From Streptococcus sp. Marseille-P6264 (lineage in GTDB: Bacteria; Bacillota; Bacilli; Lactobacillales; Streptococcaceae), in contig NZ_CABPTO010000002.1 of NCBI RefSeq assembly GCF_902460355.1, forward strand, positions 1-64,000: a DNA stretch of 64,000 nucleotides, read 5' to 3'. Under the pieces are notes generated by a model. That model saw nothing but the letters and a program-made list of their open reading frames with translations. It made no database searches and was not told the origin of the DNA. Shown piece after piece: positions 38,979-47,816 of the stretch (position 1 is the stretch's first letter; each line of letters starts with the position of its first letter). A program made the position numbers and the translations under genes.

Positions 38979-39153
38979 GAGAGTGGGACAGAAATCGGTA
39001 ATTCGTTAGAATTCGATTTCGTCGTCCCACCTCCGCACAGTTGAGTAGGGCTGTAAAAGCTGATGGAATCAGCCTAGTAGAGCCCACTCAACCACTGCGT
39101 CTTGCTCGACAATCCAAAGACAATTGAGAGGCTAGGACTTTTGTCCCAGCCTC
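38979..39153 (-). repeat. 175-bp dispersed repeat, copy 5
   Basis: The only copy in opposite orientation to its upstream gene (purA). On the plus strand its terminal hairpin (GAGGCTAGGAC / GTCCCAGCCTC) is followed by TTTTT, so it still works as a terminator. The next gene starts 25 nt later with its Shine-Dalgarno just beyond the repeat. Confidence 0.95.
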
Positions 39154-39178
39154 TTTTTGAAAGCAGAAAGAGGAAAAA

Positions 39179-39835
39179 ATGTATCAAACGATTTTATTTG
39201 ACCTAGACGGTACCTTGACCAATTCAGAACTAGGGATTACCAACTCGGTGGCCTATGCCTTAGGAAAATATGGGATCCAAGTGCCAGACAAGAAAGCCTT
39301 AAGAGTCTTCATCGGTCCGCCCTTGCAGGAGTCTTTTGAGCGCTTTTATGGATTTTCTAAGGAAGAATGTTTAAAGGCCATTGACTACTATCATGAGTAT
39401 TTTTCTGAAAAAGGTCTTTATGAAAATGAGGTCTATCCAGGTATCCCTGACTTGTTGGCGTCTTTGAAGCAGGCTGGAAAACAGTTGATTGTAGCTACGT
39501 CAAAACCTGAAGAATTTTCCATTCAAATTCTCAAGCATTTTGGTTTGTATGACTATTTTGATTTTGTCGCTGGTGCAACCATGGATAGAAAACGTAGTAA
39601 AAAATGCGATGTTATCCAGTATGCCTTAGAGCAAAATGGGATTACAGATTTGGCGCATACCATCATGATTGGAGACAGGGAGCACGATGTGCTTGGCGCT
39701 CAAGCGCAAAAGCTTGATTCTATCGGCGTCCTTTATGGCTTTGGTAGCAGGGAAGAATTGGAAGAAGCCGGAGCCACTTATATTGCCCAAAAAGTTAGCG
39801 ATATTGCTAAAATTATCAATATTCAAAAAGCTTAA
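39179..39835 (+). CDS. HAD superfamily phosphatase (Gph-like)
   Basis: 218 residues. Motif I FDLDGTLTNSE (residues 7-17) with both catalytic Asp, a four-helix cap domain (18-80), motif II VATSKP near residue 103, the lysine region KRSKKCD near 143 and motif IV MIGDREHDVLGA near 163. Resembles phosphoglycolate phosphatase and pyrophosphatase PpaX, but substrates of this family cannot be read from sequence. AGAGGAAAAA before the ATG. Lies between purA and tadA. Confidence 0.85.
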   Translation: MYQTILFDLDGTLTNSELGITNSVAYALGKYGIQVPDKKALRVFIGPPLQESFERFYGFSKEECLKAIDYYHEYFSEKGLYENEVYPGIPDLLASLKQAGKQLIVATSKPEEFSIQILKHFGLYDYFDFVAGATMDRKRSKKCDVIQYALEQNGITDLAHTIMIGDREHDVLGAQAQKLDSIGVLYGFGSREELEEAGATYIAQKVSDIAKIINIQKA

Positions 39836-39934
39836 GTTTTATTTAAGATAGGCCAGCTATACTAGAAACATAAACAAAGACCTCCTAACTTTGTTTAAAC
39901 CTCCTAAACTTTTTCATAATAATCTCCCATAAGA

Positions 39935-39958
39935 GTCGCCCAATCGGCGGCTTTTTTG
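39935..39958 (+). terminator. terminator before tadA
   Basis: AGTCGCC / GGCGGCT stem with loop AATC plus flanking base, followed by TTTTTT. Confidence 0.8.
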
Positions 39959-39976
39959 TGAGTCATAAGTTGCCTG

Positions 39977-39985
39977 TGGTATAAT
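39977..39985 (+). promoter_or_regulatory. extended -10 promoter of tadA
   Basis: TGGTATAAT. It overlaps an in-frame upstream ATG (39984), which therefore cannot be the tadA start. Confidence 0.7.
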
Positions 39986-40016
39986 GAACAAAGAAACTAA
40001 AAGGAAGAGGGAAGAG

Positions 40017-40484
40017 ATGGACTACACGATAGAGGAAAAAGAGATATTTATGCGGGAAGCTTTGAAGGAGGCAGAGATTGCCCTCGCCAATGATGAAATA
40101 CCGATTGGCTGTGTTTTGGTCAAGGATGGTCAGATTATCGGACGCGGGCATAATGCACGTGAGGAGCTGCAGCGGGCGGTCATGCATGCGGAAATCATGG
40201 CGATTGAAGAGGCCAATCAGCGTGAAAATAGCTGGCGCCTGCTGGATACGACGCTTTTTGTCACCATTGAGCCCTGTGTCATGTGTAGCGGGGCTATCGG
40301 TCTGGCTCGGATTCCAAAGGTGATCTATGGAGCGAAAAACCAGAAATTCGGGGCTGGGGGCAGTCTCTACGATATCCTGACGGATGAGCGCTTGAATCAC
40401 CGCGTAGAGGTTGAAAGCGGCCTTTTAGAAGAAGAATGTGCGGCGATTATGCAGAACTTTTTCAGAAATCGCAGGAAAAAGTAG
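40017..40484 (+). CDS. tadA: tRNA-specific adenosine deaminase
   Basis: 155 residues from ATG 40017 (MDYTIEEKEIFM), with GGAAGAGG upstream; the ATG at 39984 lies inside the -10 box. Deaminates the wobble adenosine of tRNA-Arg(ACG) to inosine. Zinc-site motifs HAEIMAI (His and the proton-shuttle Glu) near residue 57 and PCVMC near 87. Followed by the SRP RNA gene, an order known in streptococci. Confidence 0.96.
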   Translation: MDYTIEEKEIFMREALKEAEIALANDEIPIGCVLVKDGQIIGRGHNAREELQRAVMHAEIMAIEEANQRENSWRLLDTTLFVTIEPCVMCSGAIGLARIPKVIYGAKNQKFGAGGSLYDILTDERLNHRVEVESGLLEEECAAIMQNFFRNRRKK

Positions 40485-40514
40485 AGAAAATTAGCCAAAA
40501 AAGAAAGTTTGTGT

Positions 40515-40520
40515 TATACT
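40515..40520 (+). promoter_or_regulatory. -10 of the SRP RNA gene
   Basis: TATACT preceded by TGT (extended -10), about 8 nt before the RNA 5' end. Confidence 0.6.
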
Positions 40521-40526
40521 AATTAG

Positions 40527-40605
40527 TGGAGCAACAGTTCTGCGTGAAGCGGGTCAGGGGAGGAATCCAGCAGCCCTAAGCGATTTGAACTGTGTGCTCT
40601 TTTTC
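40527..40605 (+). ncRNA. ffs: signal recognition particle RNA (4.5S type)
   Basis: A single long hairpin closed by GAGCA..CAGTTC (40529-40540) with GAACTG..TGCTC (40587-40599). The apex holds the SRP domain IV signature: GTCAGGGGAGGAATCCAGCAGCCCT in outline, with the asymmetric AGCAG loop and the GGAA tetraloop. The RNA partners Ffh in targeting membrane proteins. T-run follows. Confidence 0.93.
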
Positions 40606-40649
40606 TATGCCTCTTAACAAATCAACTCCGAAGGAGGAAGATGAGTTTA

Positions 40650-40840
40650 GAGACATTGACGCAGTTTGAGCAAAGTGAGAACTAGGTTCCGATATTTAAG
40701 AATCAAGCCTGTGTAAGGCGCAGATGAATATTGGAGCAGTGAATCTAGTTTGAACGGACCTGAAATGAATTCAGCTGACATCCAATCTTAAGAAGCATAT
40801 TGGTTTTCTTGTCAATCAAAACTGTTCTTCTCAATAGGCC
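40650..40840 (+). ncRNA. probable structured small RNA, 6S RNA-like
   Basis: Part of the 403-nt gap between ffs and pgi, which has no ORF. It can fold as a long rod. An outer stem pairs ATTGA..CAGTTTGA (about 40655-40671) with TCAAAACTG..TCAAT (about 40815-40835). An upper stem pairs AACTAG and CCGATATT (40680-40697) with AATATTGG and CTAGTT (40727-40750), capped by GCC / GGC. A small CCAAT / ATTGG hairpin lies on the 3' side of the middle. This rod with a central open region and the CCGATATTT..GGCGC element resemble 6S RNA. Ends are approximate. Confidence 0.5.
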
Positions 40841-40922
40841 TAAGATTTGTTGACTTGCGCAAACGATTGCTCTCAGTTATGCCCTAGGGTTAGCTTATTT
40901 AGAAAAATAGTATAGAATAAAA

Positions 40923-40980
40923 ATGTAAACGTTTTAAAATAGTAAAAGTACTTGCTTATTTTTTCTTAAAGCGTTATCAT
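40923..40980 (+). promoter_or_regulatory. pgi promoter with cre-like site
   Basis: TTGCTT (40952-40957), 17-nt spacer, TATCAT (40975-40980). Upstream, ATGTAAACGTTTTAAA (40923-40938) fits the CcpA cre consensus with one mismatch. Position ahead of the -35 would allow activation. Confidence 0.6.
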
Positions 40981-41008
40981 AAAAGAAAAGAACAATTGGA
41001 GGATAAAC

Positions 41009-42358
41009 ATGACACATATTAAATTTGACTATTCAAAGGTACTGGATAAGTTTGTAGCACCACATGAATTAGATTATATGCAGCCTCAAGTGACTGCAGC
41101 AGATAATGCTCTACGAAACGGAACAGGTCCTGGAGCAGAAATGACAGGCTGGTTGAATTTGCCTGAAGAATATGATAAAGATGAATTTGCTCGTATTCAA
41201 AAGGTGGCTGCTAAAATCCAATCTGATAGTGAAGTGTTAATCGTCATCGGTATTGGAGGATCTTATTTAGGGGCACGTGCAGCGATTGATTTCTTGAATA
41301 ATTCTTTTGTAAATCTACAAAGCAAGGAAGAACGTAAGGCACCTCAAATCCTCTATGCTGGTAATTCTATCTCTTCAAGCTATTTGGCTGATTTGATAGA
41401 TTATGTATCAGACAAAGATTTCTCTGTCAACGTTATTTCTAAGTCAGGAACAACTACAGAGCCTGCTATTGCTTTCCGTGTCTTCAAAGAACTCTTGGTT
41501 AAGAAGTATGGTCAGGAAGAAGCAAATAAACGGATTTATGCAACTACAGACCGCGCTAAAGGTGCAGTTAAGGTTGAAGCAGATGCTAATGGCTGGGATA
41601 CTTTTGTAGTGCCTGATAGTGTTGGTGGTCGTTTTACAGTATTGACAGCAGTGGGACTCTTGCCAATCGCAGCTGCAGGGGCTGATATCAGCAAGTTGAT
41701 GGAAGGAGCAAATGCTGCTCGCAAGGCTTATGCTTCTGATAAGTTGGCTGAAAATGAAGCATATCAATATGCAGTTGTACGCAATATCTTGTACCGTAAA
41801 GGTTATCTGACAGAAGTTCTAGCTAACTACGAACCATCTTTGCAATACTTCTCAGAATGGTGGAAGCAACTGGCTGGTGAGTCAGAAGGTAAAGACCAAA
41901 AAGGTATCTACCCAACTTCAGCCAACTTCTCAACAGACCTGCACTCTTTGGGGCAATTTATTCAAGAAGGAACTCGTATCCTCTTTGAAACAGTTATTCG
42001 TGTAGATAAGCCTCGCAAAAATGTGTTGATTCCTGAATTAGCAGAAGACTTGGATGGCCTTGGTTATCTGCAAGGAAAAGATGTTGACTTTGTCAATAAG
42101 AAAGCAACAGATGGAGTGCTGTTAGCTCACACAGACGGCGGAGTGCCAAATATGTTTGTGACCCTGCCTGAGCAAGATGAGTTCACTTTGGGCTATACTA
42201 TTTACTTCTTTGAGTTAGCTATTGCTCTTTCTGGCTACCTGAATGGTATCAATCCATTTGATCAGCCTGGAGTTGAGGCTTATAAGAAAAACATGTTTGC
42301 TCTTCTTGGGAAACCAGGCTTTGAAGAGCTGGGTGCTGAGTTGAATGCACGCCTTTGA
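41009..42358 (+). CDS. pgi: glucose-6-phosphate isomerase
   Basis: 449 residues, the normal Gram-positive length. Interconverts glucose-6-P and fructose-6-P. Signatures: [15 protein letters not shown] (about residues 72-86), [14 protein letters not shown] (145-158), [15 protein letters not shown] (205-220) and the [11 protein letters not shown] region near 315. Biased codon use. GGAGG Shine-Dalgarno. It precedes the sorbitol genes, whose product fructose-6-P feeds the same point of glycolysis; S. mutans has the same order. Confidence 0.97.
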   Translation: MTHIKFDYSKVLDKFVAPHELDYMQPQVTAADNALRNGTGPGAEMTGWLNLPEEYDKDEFARIQKVAAKIQSDSEVLIVIGIGGSYLGARAAIDFLNNSFVNLQSKEERKAPQILYAGNSISSSYLADLIDYVSDKDFSVNVISKSGTTTEPAIAFRVFKELLVKKYGQEEANKRIYATTDRAKGAVKVEADANGWDTFVVPDSVGGRFTVLTAVGLLPIAAAGADISKLMEGANAARKAYASDKLAENEAYQYAVVRNILYRKGYLTEVLANYEPSLQYFSEWWKQLAGESEGKDQKGIYPTSANFSTDLHSLGQFIQEGTRILFETVIRVDKPRKNVLIPELAEDLDGLGYLQGKDVDFVNKKATDGVLLAHTDGGVPNMFVTLPEQDEFTLGYTIYFFELAIALSGYLNGINPFDQPGVEAYKKNMFALLGKPGFEELGAELNARL

Positions 42359-42391
42359 TTCTCATATGCTTTGAGTTCATTCAGGATATAA

Positions 42392-42427
42392 AAAGATCCA
42401 CAGGTTCATTTCTTGTGGATTTTTTAG
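42392..42427 (+). terminator. pgi terminator
   Basis: ATCCACA / TGTGGAT stem followed by TTTTTTA, so the sorbitol operon is transcribed separately. Confidence 0.8.
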
Positions 42428-42481
42428 TACAAGCCTCTTAATTAGTTTATTATTTTTTTGAACAGTGTAAAAAAGAGTGTC

Positions 42482-42510
42482 TTAATTCTTTTATGAAAGC
42501 GCTGTATAAT
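42482..42510 (+). promoter_or_regulatory. sorbitol operon promoter with cre site
   Basis: TTAATT (42482-42487), 17-nt spacer, TATAAT (42505-42510). ATGAAAGCGCTGTATA (42493-42508) has a perfect left cre half and overlaps the -10, a repressing position for CcpA. The weak -35 fits a need for the GutR/GutM activators. Confidence 0.65.
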
Positions 42511-42542
42511 TGCCTTGTAAATAAAATTTGAGAGGTATCAAA

Positions 42543-43343
42543 ATGAATGATTGGTTAGACATTAAAGGCAAAACAGTTCTTGTGACGGGTGCGTCATCTG
42601 GGATTGGTAAGGCAATCGTCGAAGAATTGTTGGAATTAGGAGTCAATGTAGCGAATTTTGATCTTAGCGACAACGATTTACGTCACCCGAATCTATTATT
42701 TGTAAAAGTTGATGTAACTTCTCGCTCTGAAGTAGAAGAGGGTGTTGCCAAAATAGTTGAAAGATTTGGCAATATTGATGCGGTAGTCAATAATGCAGGG
42801 ATTAATGTTCCTAGATTATTAATTGATGCAGAAAATCCTAAAGGTCCTTACGAGTTAGACGATGAAACGTTTGAAAAAGTAACAATGATTAACCAAAAAG
42901 GTCTGTATTTGGTTAGTCAGGCAGTAGGCCGGATTCTGGTTCAAAACGGAAAAGGTGTAATTGTGAATATGGCTTCAGAAGCAGGCTTGGAAGGTTCTGA
43001 AGGACAAAGTGCCTATGCTGCAACGAAAGCGGCAGTCTATAGTTACACTCGTTCATGGGCGAAAGAGCTTGGTAAACATGGTGTACGTGTGGTTGGAATT
43101 GCTCCAGGAATTATGGAAGCTACGGGACTTCGAACTCTTTCTTATGAGGAAGCTCTTGCTTATACTCGTGGAAAGACGGTAGAAGATATTCGAGCTGGTT
43201 ATGCTTCAACTTCAACGACTCCATTGGGACGGAGTGGGAAACTACGGGAAGTAGCTGATCTTGTAGCGTTCTATATTTCAGACCGTTCTAGCTATATAAC
43301 AGGTGTCACTACAAATATTGCCGGAGGTAAAACTCGCGGTTAA
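42543..43343 (+). CDS. gutD: sorbitol-6-phosphate 2-dehydrogenase
   Basis: 266 residues from ATG 42543 with GAGAGG upstream; the frame extends to a TTG at 42528 that has no support. Short-chain dehydrogenase: NAD-binding TGASSGIGKA (about residues 15-24), VNNAGIN, and catalytic YAATK near 160. Oxidises sorbitol-6-P to fructose-6-P. First gene of the sorbitol operon; the substrate is assigned from the adjoining GutM and glucitol PTS genes. Confidence 0.9.
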   Translation: MNDWLDIKGKTVLVTGASSGIGKAIVEELLELGVNVANFDLSDNDLRHPNLLFVKVDVTSRSEVEEGVAKIVERFGNIDAVVNNAGINVPRLLIDAENPKGPYELDDETFEKVTMINQKGLYLVSQAVGRILVQNGKGVIVNMASEAGLEGSEGQSAYAATKAAVYSYTRSWAKELGKHGVRVVGIAPGIMEATGLRTLSYEEALAYTRGKTVEDIRAGYASTSTTPLGRSGKLREVADLVAFYISDRSSYITGVTTNIAGGKTRG

Positions 43344-43366
43344 AACAATGAAGGTGGGGAAGAGAG

Positions 43367-45232
43367 TTGACCTTAGTAAATCGGTGGTATAATATTTTAG
43401 ATAAAATGGTCTCGCAGCCAACTTATTCCTTGGTAGATATGCGCTCAGAACTGGATATTAGCTTGCAAACCTTGCAAAAGAGTATCCAACAATTAAATGA
43501 TGTTTTGGCTCCTAATATCCAGATTATCACACAAGATGATCAGTTAATGTTAGAAGTGTATGACTATACAGAGTTGGAAAGGATTTTATCTGGTAGTTTA
43601 AAACAGGAGAGTGACTTCAATTCTTCCAGTAAAAGAATTGCCTATTTGCTAAAACGTTTAATTGAGTCAACCTCCCCTCTTCTTATTGACGACTTGGCTG
43701 AGGAAGTAGGTGTTAGTAGAAGTACCCTTAATAAGGATTTGAAACAAGTAAAATCTTTGGCAGAGAGTTACTCTATCACTATTTCAGGAAAGCCCAACCG
43801 TGGGCTGGAGGTCTTGGGGAGCGAGCTGAATTTGCGCTTACTCTATATTCACCAAGTGGCTCCTTACTTTGAAGGAAGGACACTCACTGAGGCAACATCT
43901 TCTTTTCTGGAGACGCTAGTTCAGGACTATAAAATCCCTAAAGAAACACAGGAACTCCTTCGAAAGACCATTTCAATTATGGTGGAGCGTATTCATACAT
44001 CTAGAGTGTTGAATTGTCCTATTCCTTACTATAGGAATGATTTAACAGAGACACATTTGGCTGAGAAATTAATCTATCATATTGAGATGACTTATAAGAT
44101 TTCCCTCAGTCAGTTTGAGATAGACTTTTTGTGTTTTCCGTTTAATGTCCGTTTTATTGACACTTTAAGCAAGCCGTCTTATCAATCTGAACAGCTTTCA
44201 AACATTTTTCAAGGGATTGTCAAGAAAGTCAAAGAAACAATGTTGGTTCACTTTGATGATGAAGAGTTATTTGAAGAAATCAAATCTCATCTAGGCCCCT
44301 TAATCAATCGACTGATTTTCCATGTGCAAGCTAATGATATATTTCATGGCGAGGTTCAAACTCAATATCCTTTTGCTTTTGAAATGGCAAAAATAGCTGG
44401 AGAAGAACTATCTGTAATTTTTGGTTCTGAATTGGAATTATCTGAAATCGGATATCTGGCTTTGTATTTTGAAATGATTTTAAGAAAGCAAAATTCTGCT
44501 GTTAAGGGTTCTCGCAAGCAGATAGCTGTAGTTTGCACAACAGGAAGAGGAACTGCTGCGATGATTATTCAGCAACTCAGGCGAGTCCTTGGAAATGATA
44601 TAGACATTACCCAACATTCTGAAGAGGATTTTAATGTAGAGCTGAACCAGGAATATTTTGCAATTTTTACGACGGTGCCTCTGAAATATAAAAATTCCAA
44701 ATCTCCAGTCATTCAAGTTAATCATCTTTTTGATGATCAATGGCTGCAGGAAGAATGGCAGAGGGCCAATGCTTTTCATCAAAAAAATCTAGAAACAGTC
44801 AGCTTACGCTTTCTTCGGTTGAGCCCCCAAAAAACCTATCAGCAATACTTGCTAAATATGGTTGCAGAGTTAGAGAAACTTCAGATGATTGATGAAGGGT
44901 TTAGAAATCGGATAATTGATAGGGAGAAAAAGCAATCAACCATTTTTGGTGGAGGAATTGCCTTCCCCCATACAATTAACCAGGGTTATGCAAAGACTAT
45001 TTTAATGTTCGGAAAACTAGAAGAGCCTTATCAAAAAGAAGATGAATGGATTGAATTTATCTTTCTAGTCGCCATTCCCTCAGAAATTGAAAGAAAAATG
45101 GAAAGTGAATTGCTGGAATTGTATGACGACATTTTTCGAATTGCAGGAGAGCCTTCTCTAAAAGAAGCATTGAGGGCTGTAGAAACAGAGACAGAGTTTC
45201 TATCATTTTCTAAGAGTAAAGGAGTATTTTAA
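43367..45232 (+). CDS. gutR: PTS-regulated transcriptional activator of the sorbitol operon
   Basis: 621 residues from TTG 43367, with AAGGTGGGG upstream. Domain order of the MtlR/BglG-type activators: two N-terminal helix-turn-helix domains (about 5-60 and 85-150, VSRSTLNKDLKQ), two PTS regulation domains (about 190-290 and 300-395, each with conserved His), an EIIB-like domain with CTTGRGTAA near 385-470, and an EIIA-like domain with FGGGIAFPH (about 520-528). PTS phosphorylation couples its activity to sugar supply. The gutM start overlaps its last base. Confidence 0.9.
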   Translation: MTLVNRWYNILDKMVSQPTYSLVDMRSELDISLQTLQKSIQQLNDVLAPNIQIITQDDQLMLEVYDYTELERILSGSLKQESDFNSSSKRIAYLLKRLIESTSPLLIDDLAEEVGVSRSTLNKDLKQVKSLAESYSITISGKPNRGLEVLGSELNLRLLYIHQVAPYFEGRTLTEATSSFLETLVQDYKIPKETQELLRKTISIMVERIHTSRVLNCPIPYYRNDLTETHLAEKLIYHIEMTYKISLSQFEIDFLCFPFNVRFIDTLSKPSYQSEQLSNIFQGIVKKVKETMLVHFDDEELFEEIKSHLGPLINRLIFHVQANDIFHGEVQTQYPFAFEMAKIAGEELSVIFGSELELSEIGYLALYFEMILRKQNSAVKGSRKQIAVVCTTGRGTAAMIIQQLRRVLGNDIDITQHSEEDFNVELNQEYFAIFTTVPLKYKNSKSPVIQVNHLFDDQWLQEEWQRANAFHQKNLETVSLRFLRLSPQKTYQQYLLNMVAELEKLQMIDEGFRNRIIDREKKQSTIFGGGIAFPHTINQGYAKTILMFGKLEEPYQKEDEWIEFIFLVAIPSEIERKMESELLELYDDIFRIAGEPSLKEALRAVETETEFLSFSKSKGVF

Positions 45233-45729
45233 TGAGTTCGCTAATAATTTTCGCTGTATTTGTCATGGCAGCTTATGTATTTCAAATGTTCCTCGGCTGG
45301 CAGCAACTTAAAGACTTCAATAAGACCTACACGATGCTCCGAAAACTGGGGCGCGTAGCGATTGGCAGGGAGTCCGGAAGAATCAAATCCGGTACGATTG
45401 TCATGTTCGCGGTTGATGAAAACGGTCGGGTTCTTAAAGCTAGCAAAATGCAAGGAGTCACAATCTTAGCACGTTTTCAAAATATGGACGATTATGTTGG
45501 AGAAGACATCCATTATTTTGACAAGTATAATCCTCTTGTGAGAAAAGAAAATAAGTTGATGCAATCAGCCATAGAAGATGCTAGAAAAGTCTATCTTTGG
45601 CATGAGGCAGGTATTGAGAAAGAGACAGGTTCATCTGATTCTTTTCTGGGATTCGGCTTTTATGCGAATTACTTACAATTATCTATTAAACAGTTATTTA
45701 AAAAAAATAAGAAAGGGAGTTCCTTATGA
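45232..45729 (+). CDS. gutM: sorbitol operon activator GutM
   Basis: 165 residues. One N-terminal membrane segment (LIIFAVFVMAAYVFQMFLGW) is followed by a GutM domain (TMLRKLGRVAIGRESGRIKSGTIVMFAVDENGRVL). In E. coli GutM activates the glucitol operon; its mechanism is poorly known and its membrane anchor is unusual for a regulator. Overlaps gutR by one base and the IIC gene by four, so the operon is tightly coupled. Confidence 0.92.
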   Translation: MSSLIIFAVFVMAAYVFQMFLGWQQLKDFNKTYTMLRKLGRVAIGRESGRIKSGTIVMFAVDENGRVLKASKMQGVTILARFQNMDDYVGEDIHYFDKYNPLVRKENKLMQSAIEDARKVYLWHEAGIEKETGSSDSFLGFGFYANYLQLSIKQLFKKNKKGSSL

Positions 45730-46268
45730 ATCACATTACAAATTTTGCAGAGAGTTTTATGAAACTCTTCCAATTAGGTGGAGAAACCTTTATTAGCTGG
45801 ATGACAAATATTGTGCCGCTTGTCTTAATGCTATTGATTGCAATGAATACACTTATCGCTTTCTTGGGAGAAGAGAAGGTCAATTCTCTGGCTAAGATTT
45901 CTGCCAAAAATCCTATTAGCCGGTATATGATTTTACCTTTCATTTCAGCCTTTATGCTGGGGAATCCGATGGCAATCAGTATGGGACGTTTCTTACCAGA
46001 ATATTATAAACCTAGTTTTGTAGCAGCTCAGATGCAGTTCTGCCACACTTCAAATGGTGTATTTCCGCATATCAATCCTGGGGAATTGTTTGTATGGATG
46101 GGAATTGCAACAGGAATTCAAACTTTAGGTTTAAGTCAAATGGACTTAGCCATTCGTTACATGCTTGTTGGGCTTGTCATGAACTTTGTAGGCGGTTGGG
46201 TGACCGATTTTACAACTGCTTATGTAGCAAAACAGCAAGGTGTTACCTTGAGTAAAACATTTGATTGA
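45726..46268 (+). CDS. srlA: PTS glucitol/sorbitol transporter subunit IIC
   Basis: 180 residues with four to five membrane helices; the EIIC-GUT family hallmark [34 protein letters not shown] is at about residues 85-120. Forms half of the split sorbitol permease together with the next gene product. ATGA overlap with gutM. Confidence 0.93.
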   Translation: MNHITNFAESFMKLFQLGGETFISWMTNIVPLVLMLLIAMNTLIAFLGEEKVNSLAKISAKNPISRYMILPFISAFMLGNPMAISMGRFLPEYYKPSFVAAQMQFCHTSNGVFPHINPGELFVWMGIATGIQTLGLSQMDLAIRYMLVGLVMNFVGGWVTDFTTAYVAKQQGVTLSKTFD

Positions 46269-46284
46269 TAGAAAGAGTGAAATT

Positions 46285-47265
46285 ATGTCATATAAGAGTA
46301 TAAAAGTTGTTAAAGGAAATGGCGGCTTCGGAGGACCTTTGGTCATTACACCTAGTGAGGCTAAGCACAAATTTATCTATATCACTGGCGGCGGAGAAAA
46401 GCCAGATATTGTAGATAAAATTGCTGATTTGACCGGTATGGAAGCTGTTAACGGGTTTAAAACTTCTATCCCTGATGAGGAAATTGCTTTAGCAATCGTG
46501 GATTGTGGCGGTACTCTTCGCTGCGGTATTTATCCTAAAAAGGGGATCCCTACAATCAATATTGTCGCTACAGGGAAAAGTGGCCCTCTAGCTCAATATA
46601 TCACTGAGGAAATCTATGTGTCAGCAGTTGGCCTTAATCAAATTTCTGCTGCTAATGAAGATGAAAAAGAGACAACTGTGGTAACAGAAAAGCCAACTTA
46701 CGATACTACTAAAAAAATTACAGAGCAAAAAGCTGAAACAAGTATTGTAGCACGAATTGGGATGGGCGCTGGGAAGGTCGTTGCGACTTTCAACCAGGCT
46801 GCTCGTGAAGCCATCCAAACAATGCTCAACACAATCATTCCTTTCATGGCCTTTGTTTCCTTGCTGATTGGGGTTATTCAAGGTTCCGGTGTTGGAAATT
46901 GGCTGGCAAAATTAATGGTTCCCCTAGCAGGGAACATCTGGGGACTCATTTTGATTGGCTTTATCTGTTCCTTGCCATTCCTTTCTCCTTTGTTAGGCCC
47001 CGGAGCTGTTATCAGTCAGATTATTGGAACCTTAATTGGAGTTGAAATCGGCAAAGGGAATATTCCGCCCCAAATGGCTCTGCCAGCTATATTTGCTATC
47101 AACACTCAAAACGGTTGTGATTTCATTCCTGTAGCACTCGGTCTATCTGAAGCCAAGTCTGAAACAGTTGAGGTTGGTGTCCCTTCTGTGCTTTATTCAC
47201 GCTTCCTCAATGGTGTTCCGCGGGTGCTAGTAGCTTGGATAGCTAGTATTGGTCTTTATCAGTAG
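46285..47265 (+). CDS. srlE: PTS glucitol/sorbitol transporter subunit IIB(C)
   Basis: 326 residues from ATG 46285 ([19 protein letters not shown]). The frame reaches back to a TTG at 46261, overlapping srlA. The N-terminal IIB domain carries the phosphorylatable Cys in [13 protein letters not shown] (about residues 74-86). A linker (125-150) leads to a membrane IIC part with four or five helices. Transports and phosphorylates sorbitol with SrlA and SrlB. Confidence 0.93.
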   Translation: MSYKSIKVVKGNGGFGGPLVITPSEAKHKFIYITGGGEKPDIVDKIADLTGMEAVNGFKTSIPDEEIALAIVDCGGTLRCGIYPKKGIPTINIVATGKSGPLAQYITEEIYVSAVGLNQISAANEDEKETTVVTEKPTYDTTKKITEQKAETSIVARIGMGAGKVVATFNQAAREAIQTMLNTIIPFMAFVSLLIGVIQGSGVGNWLAKLMVPLAGNIWGLILIGFICSLPFLSPLLGPGAVISQIIGTLIGVEIGKGNIPPQMALPAIFAINTQNGCDFIPVALGLSEAKSETVEVGVPSVLYSRFLNGVPRVLVAWIASIGLYQ

Positions 47266-47363
47266 ACCTTTGATAGATGCACGTAAACATAGCAACTATT
47301 ATGTTAAACTTATCTATAAGCATAAGTTTATGACAGATTTGAGAAAGGATGAATAGGAATTAG

Positions 47364-47735
47364 ATGAAGAAAATTTTTGAAGCTAAAGTAATTCAAGTGG
47401 GGCCTGAAGCTCAGAATATGATTCAAGATGCCAATATGCTCATTTTGTTTGGAGAAGAAGCTCCGGAAGACTTAGCAGAGTATTGTTTTAAAATCGATAA
47501 CAAAAATCTTCTAGGTGCAATACTAGAAGGTGGAAAGCTAGTCGTAGATAGTCAGGAATATTCGATTACTGCCGTAGGAAATGTAGTAGAAAAAAATCTA
47601 ACTGGACTGGGCCATATCACGATTTCTTTTGATGGTTCAAAAGAGGGCAGCCTGCCGGGCACTCTCCATGTTGCAGCAGACCAAGCAGTAGTAATTGAAA
47701 AGAGCTCTACCATTCAGATTTTCGAAACTGCTTGA
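47364..47735 (+). CDS. srlB: PTS glucitol/sorbitol transporter subunit IIA
   Basis: 123 residues of the soluble EIIA-GUT family. GHITISFDG near residue 90 and LPGTLHVAADQ near 100 are family blocks; the second has a histidine, but I cannot tell which residue is phosphorylated. It passes the phosphate from HPr to SrlE. It lies 98 nt after srlE, with AAGGATGAATAGG upstream, and ends the operon. Confidence 0.92.
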   Translation: MKKIFEAKVIQVGPEAQNMIQDANMLILFGEEAPEDLAEYCFKIDNKNLLGAILEGGKLVVDSQEYSITAVGNVVEKNLTGLGHITISFDGSKEGSLPGTLHVAADQAVVIEKSSTIQIFETA

Positions 47736-47792
47736 CCATAATAAAATTTCAAATCAAGCAATTTAGAAAAATAAAAGTCTAAAACTAGGTAC

Positions 47793-47816
47793 AACCTCCC
47801 TTCTAGGAGGTTTTTT
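47793..47816 (+). terminator. sorbitol operon terminator
   Basis: AACCTCC / GGAGGTT stem, loop CTTCTA, followed by TTTT. Confidence 0.85.

Noticed and set aside
39984-40016. Upstream ATG for tadA
   Set aside because: The ATG sits within the -10 box TATAAT, so it is not on the transcript.
46621-46881. Minus-strand frames inside the sorbitol PTS genes
   Set aside because: Shadows of srlE; no start signals.
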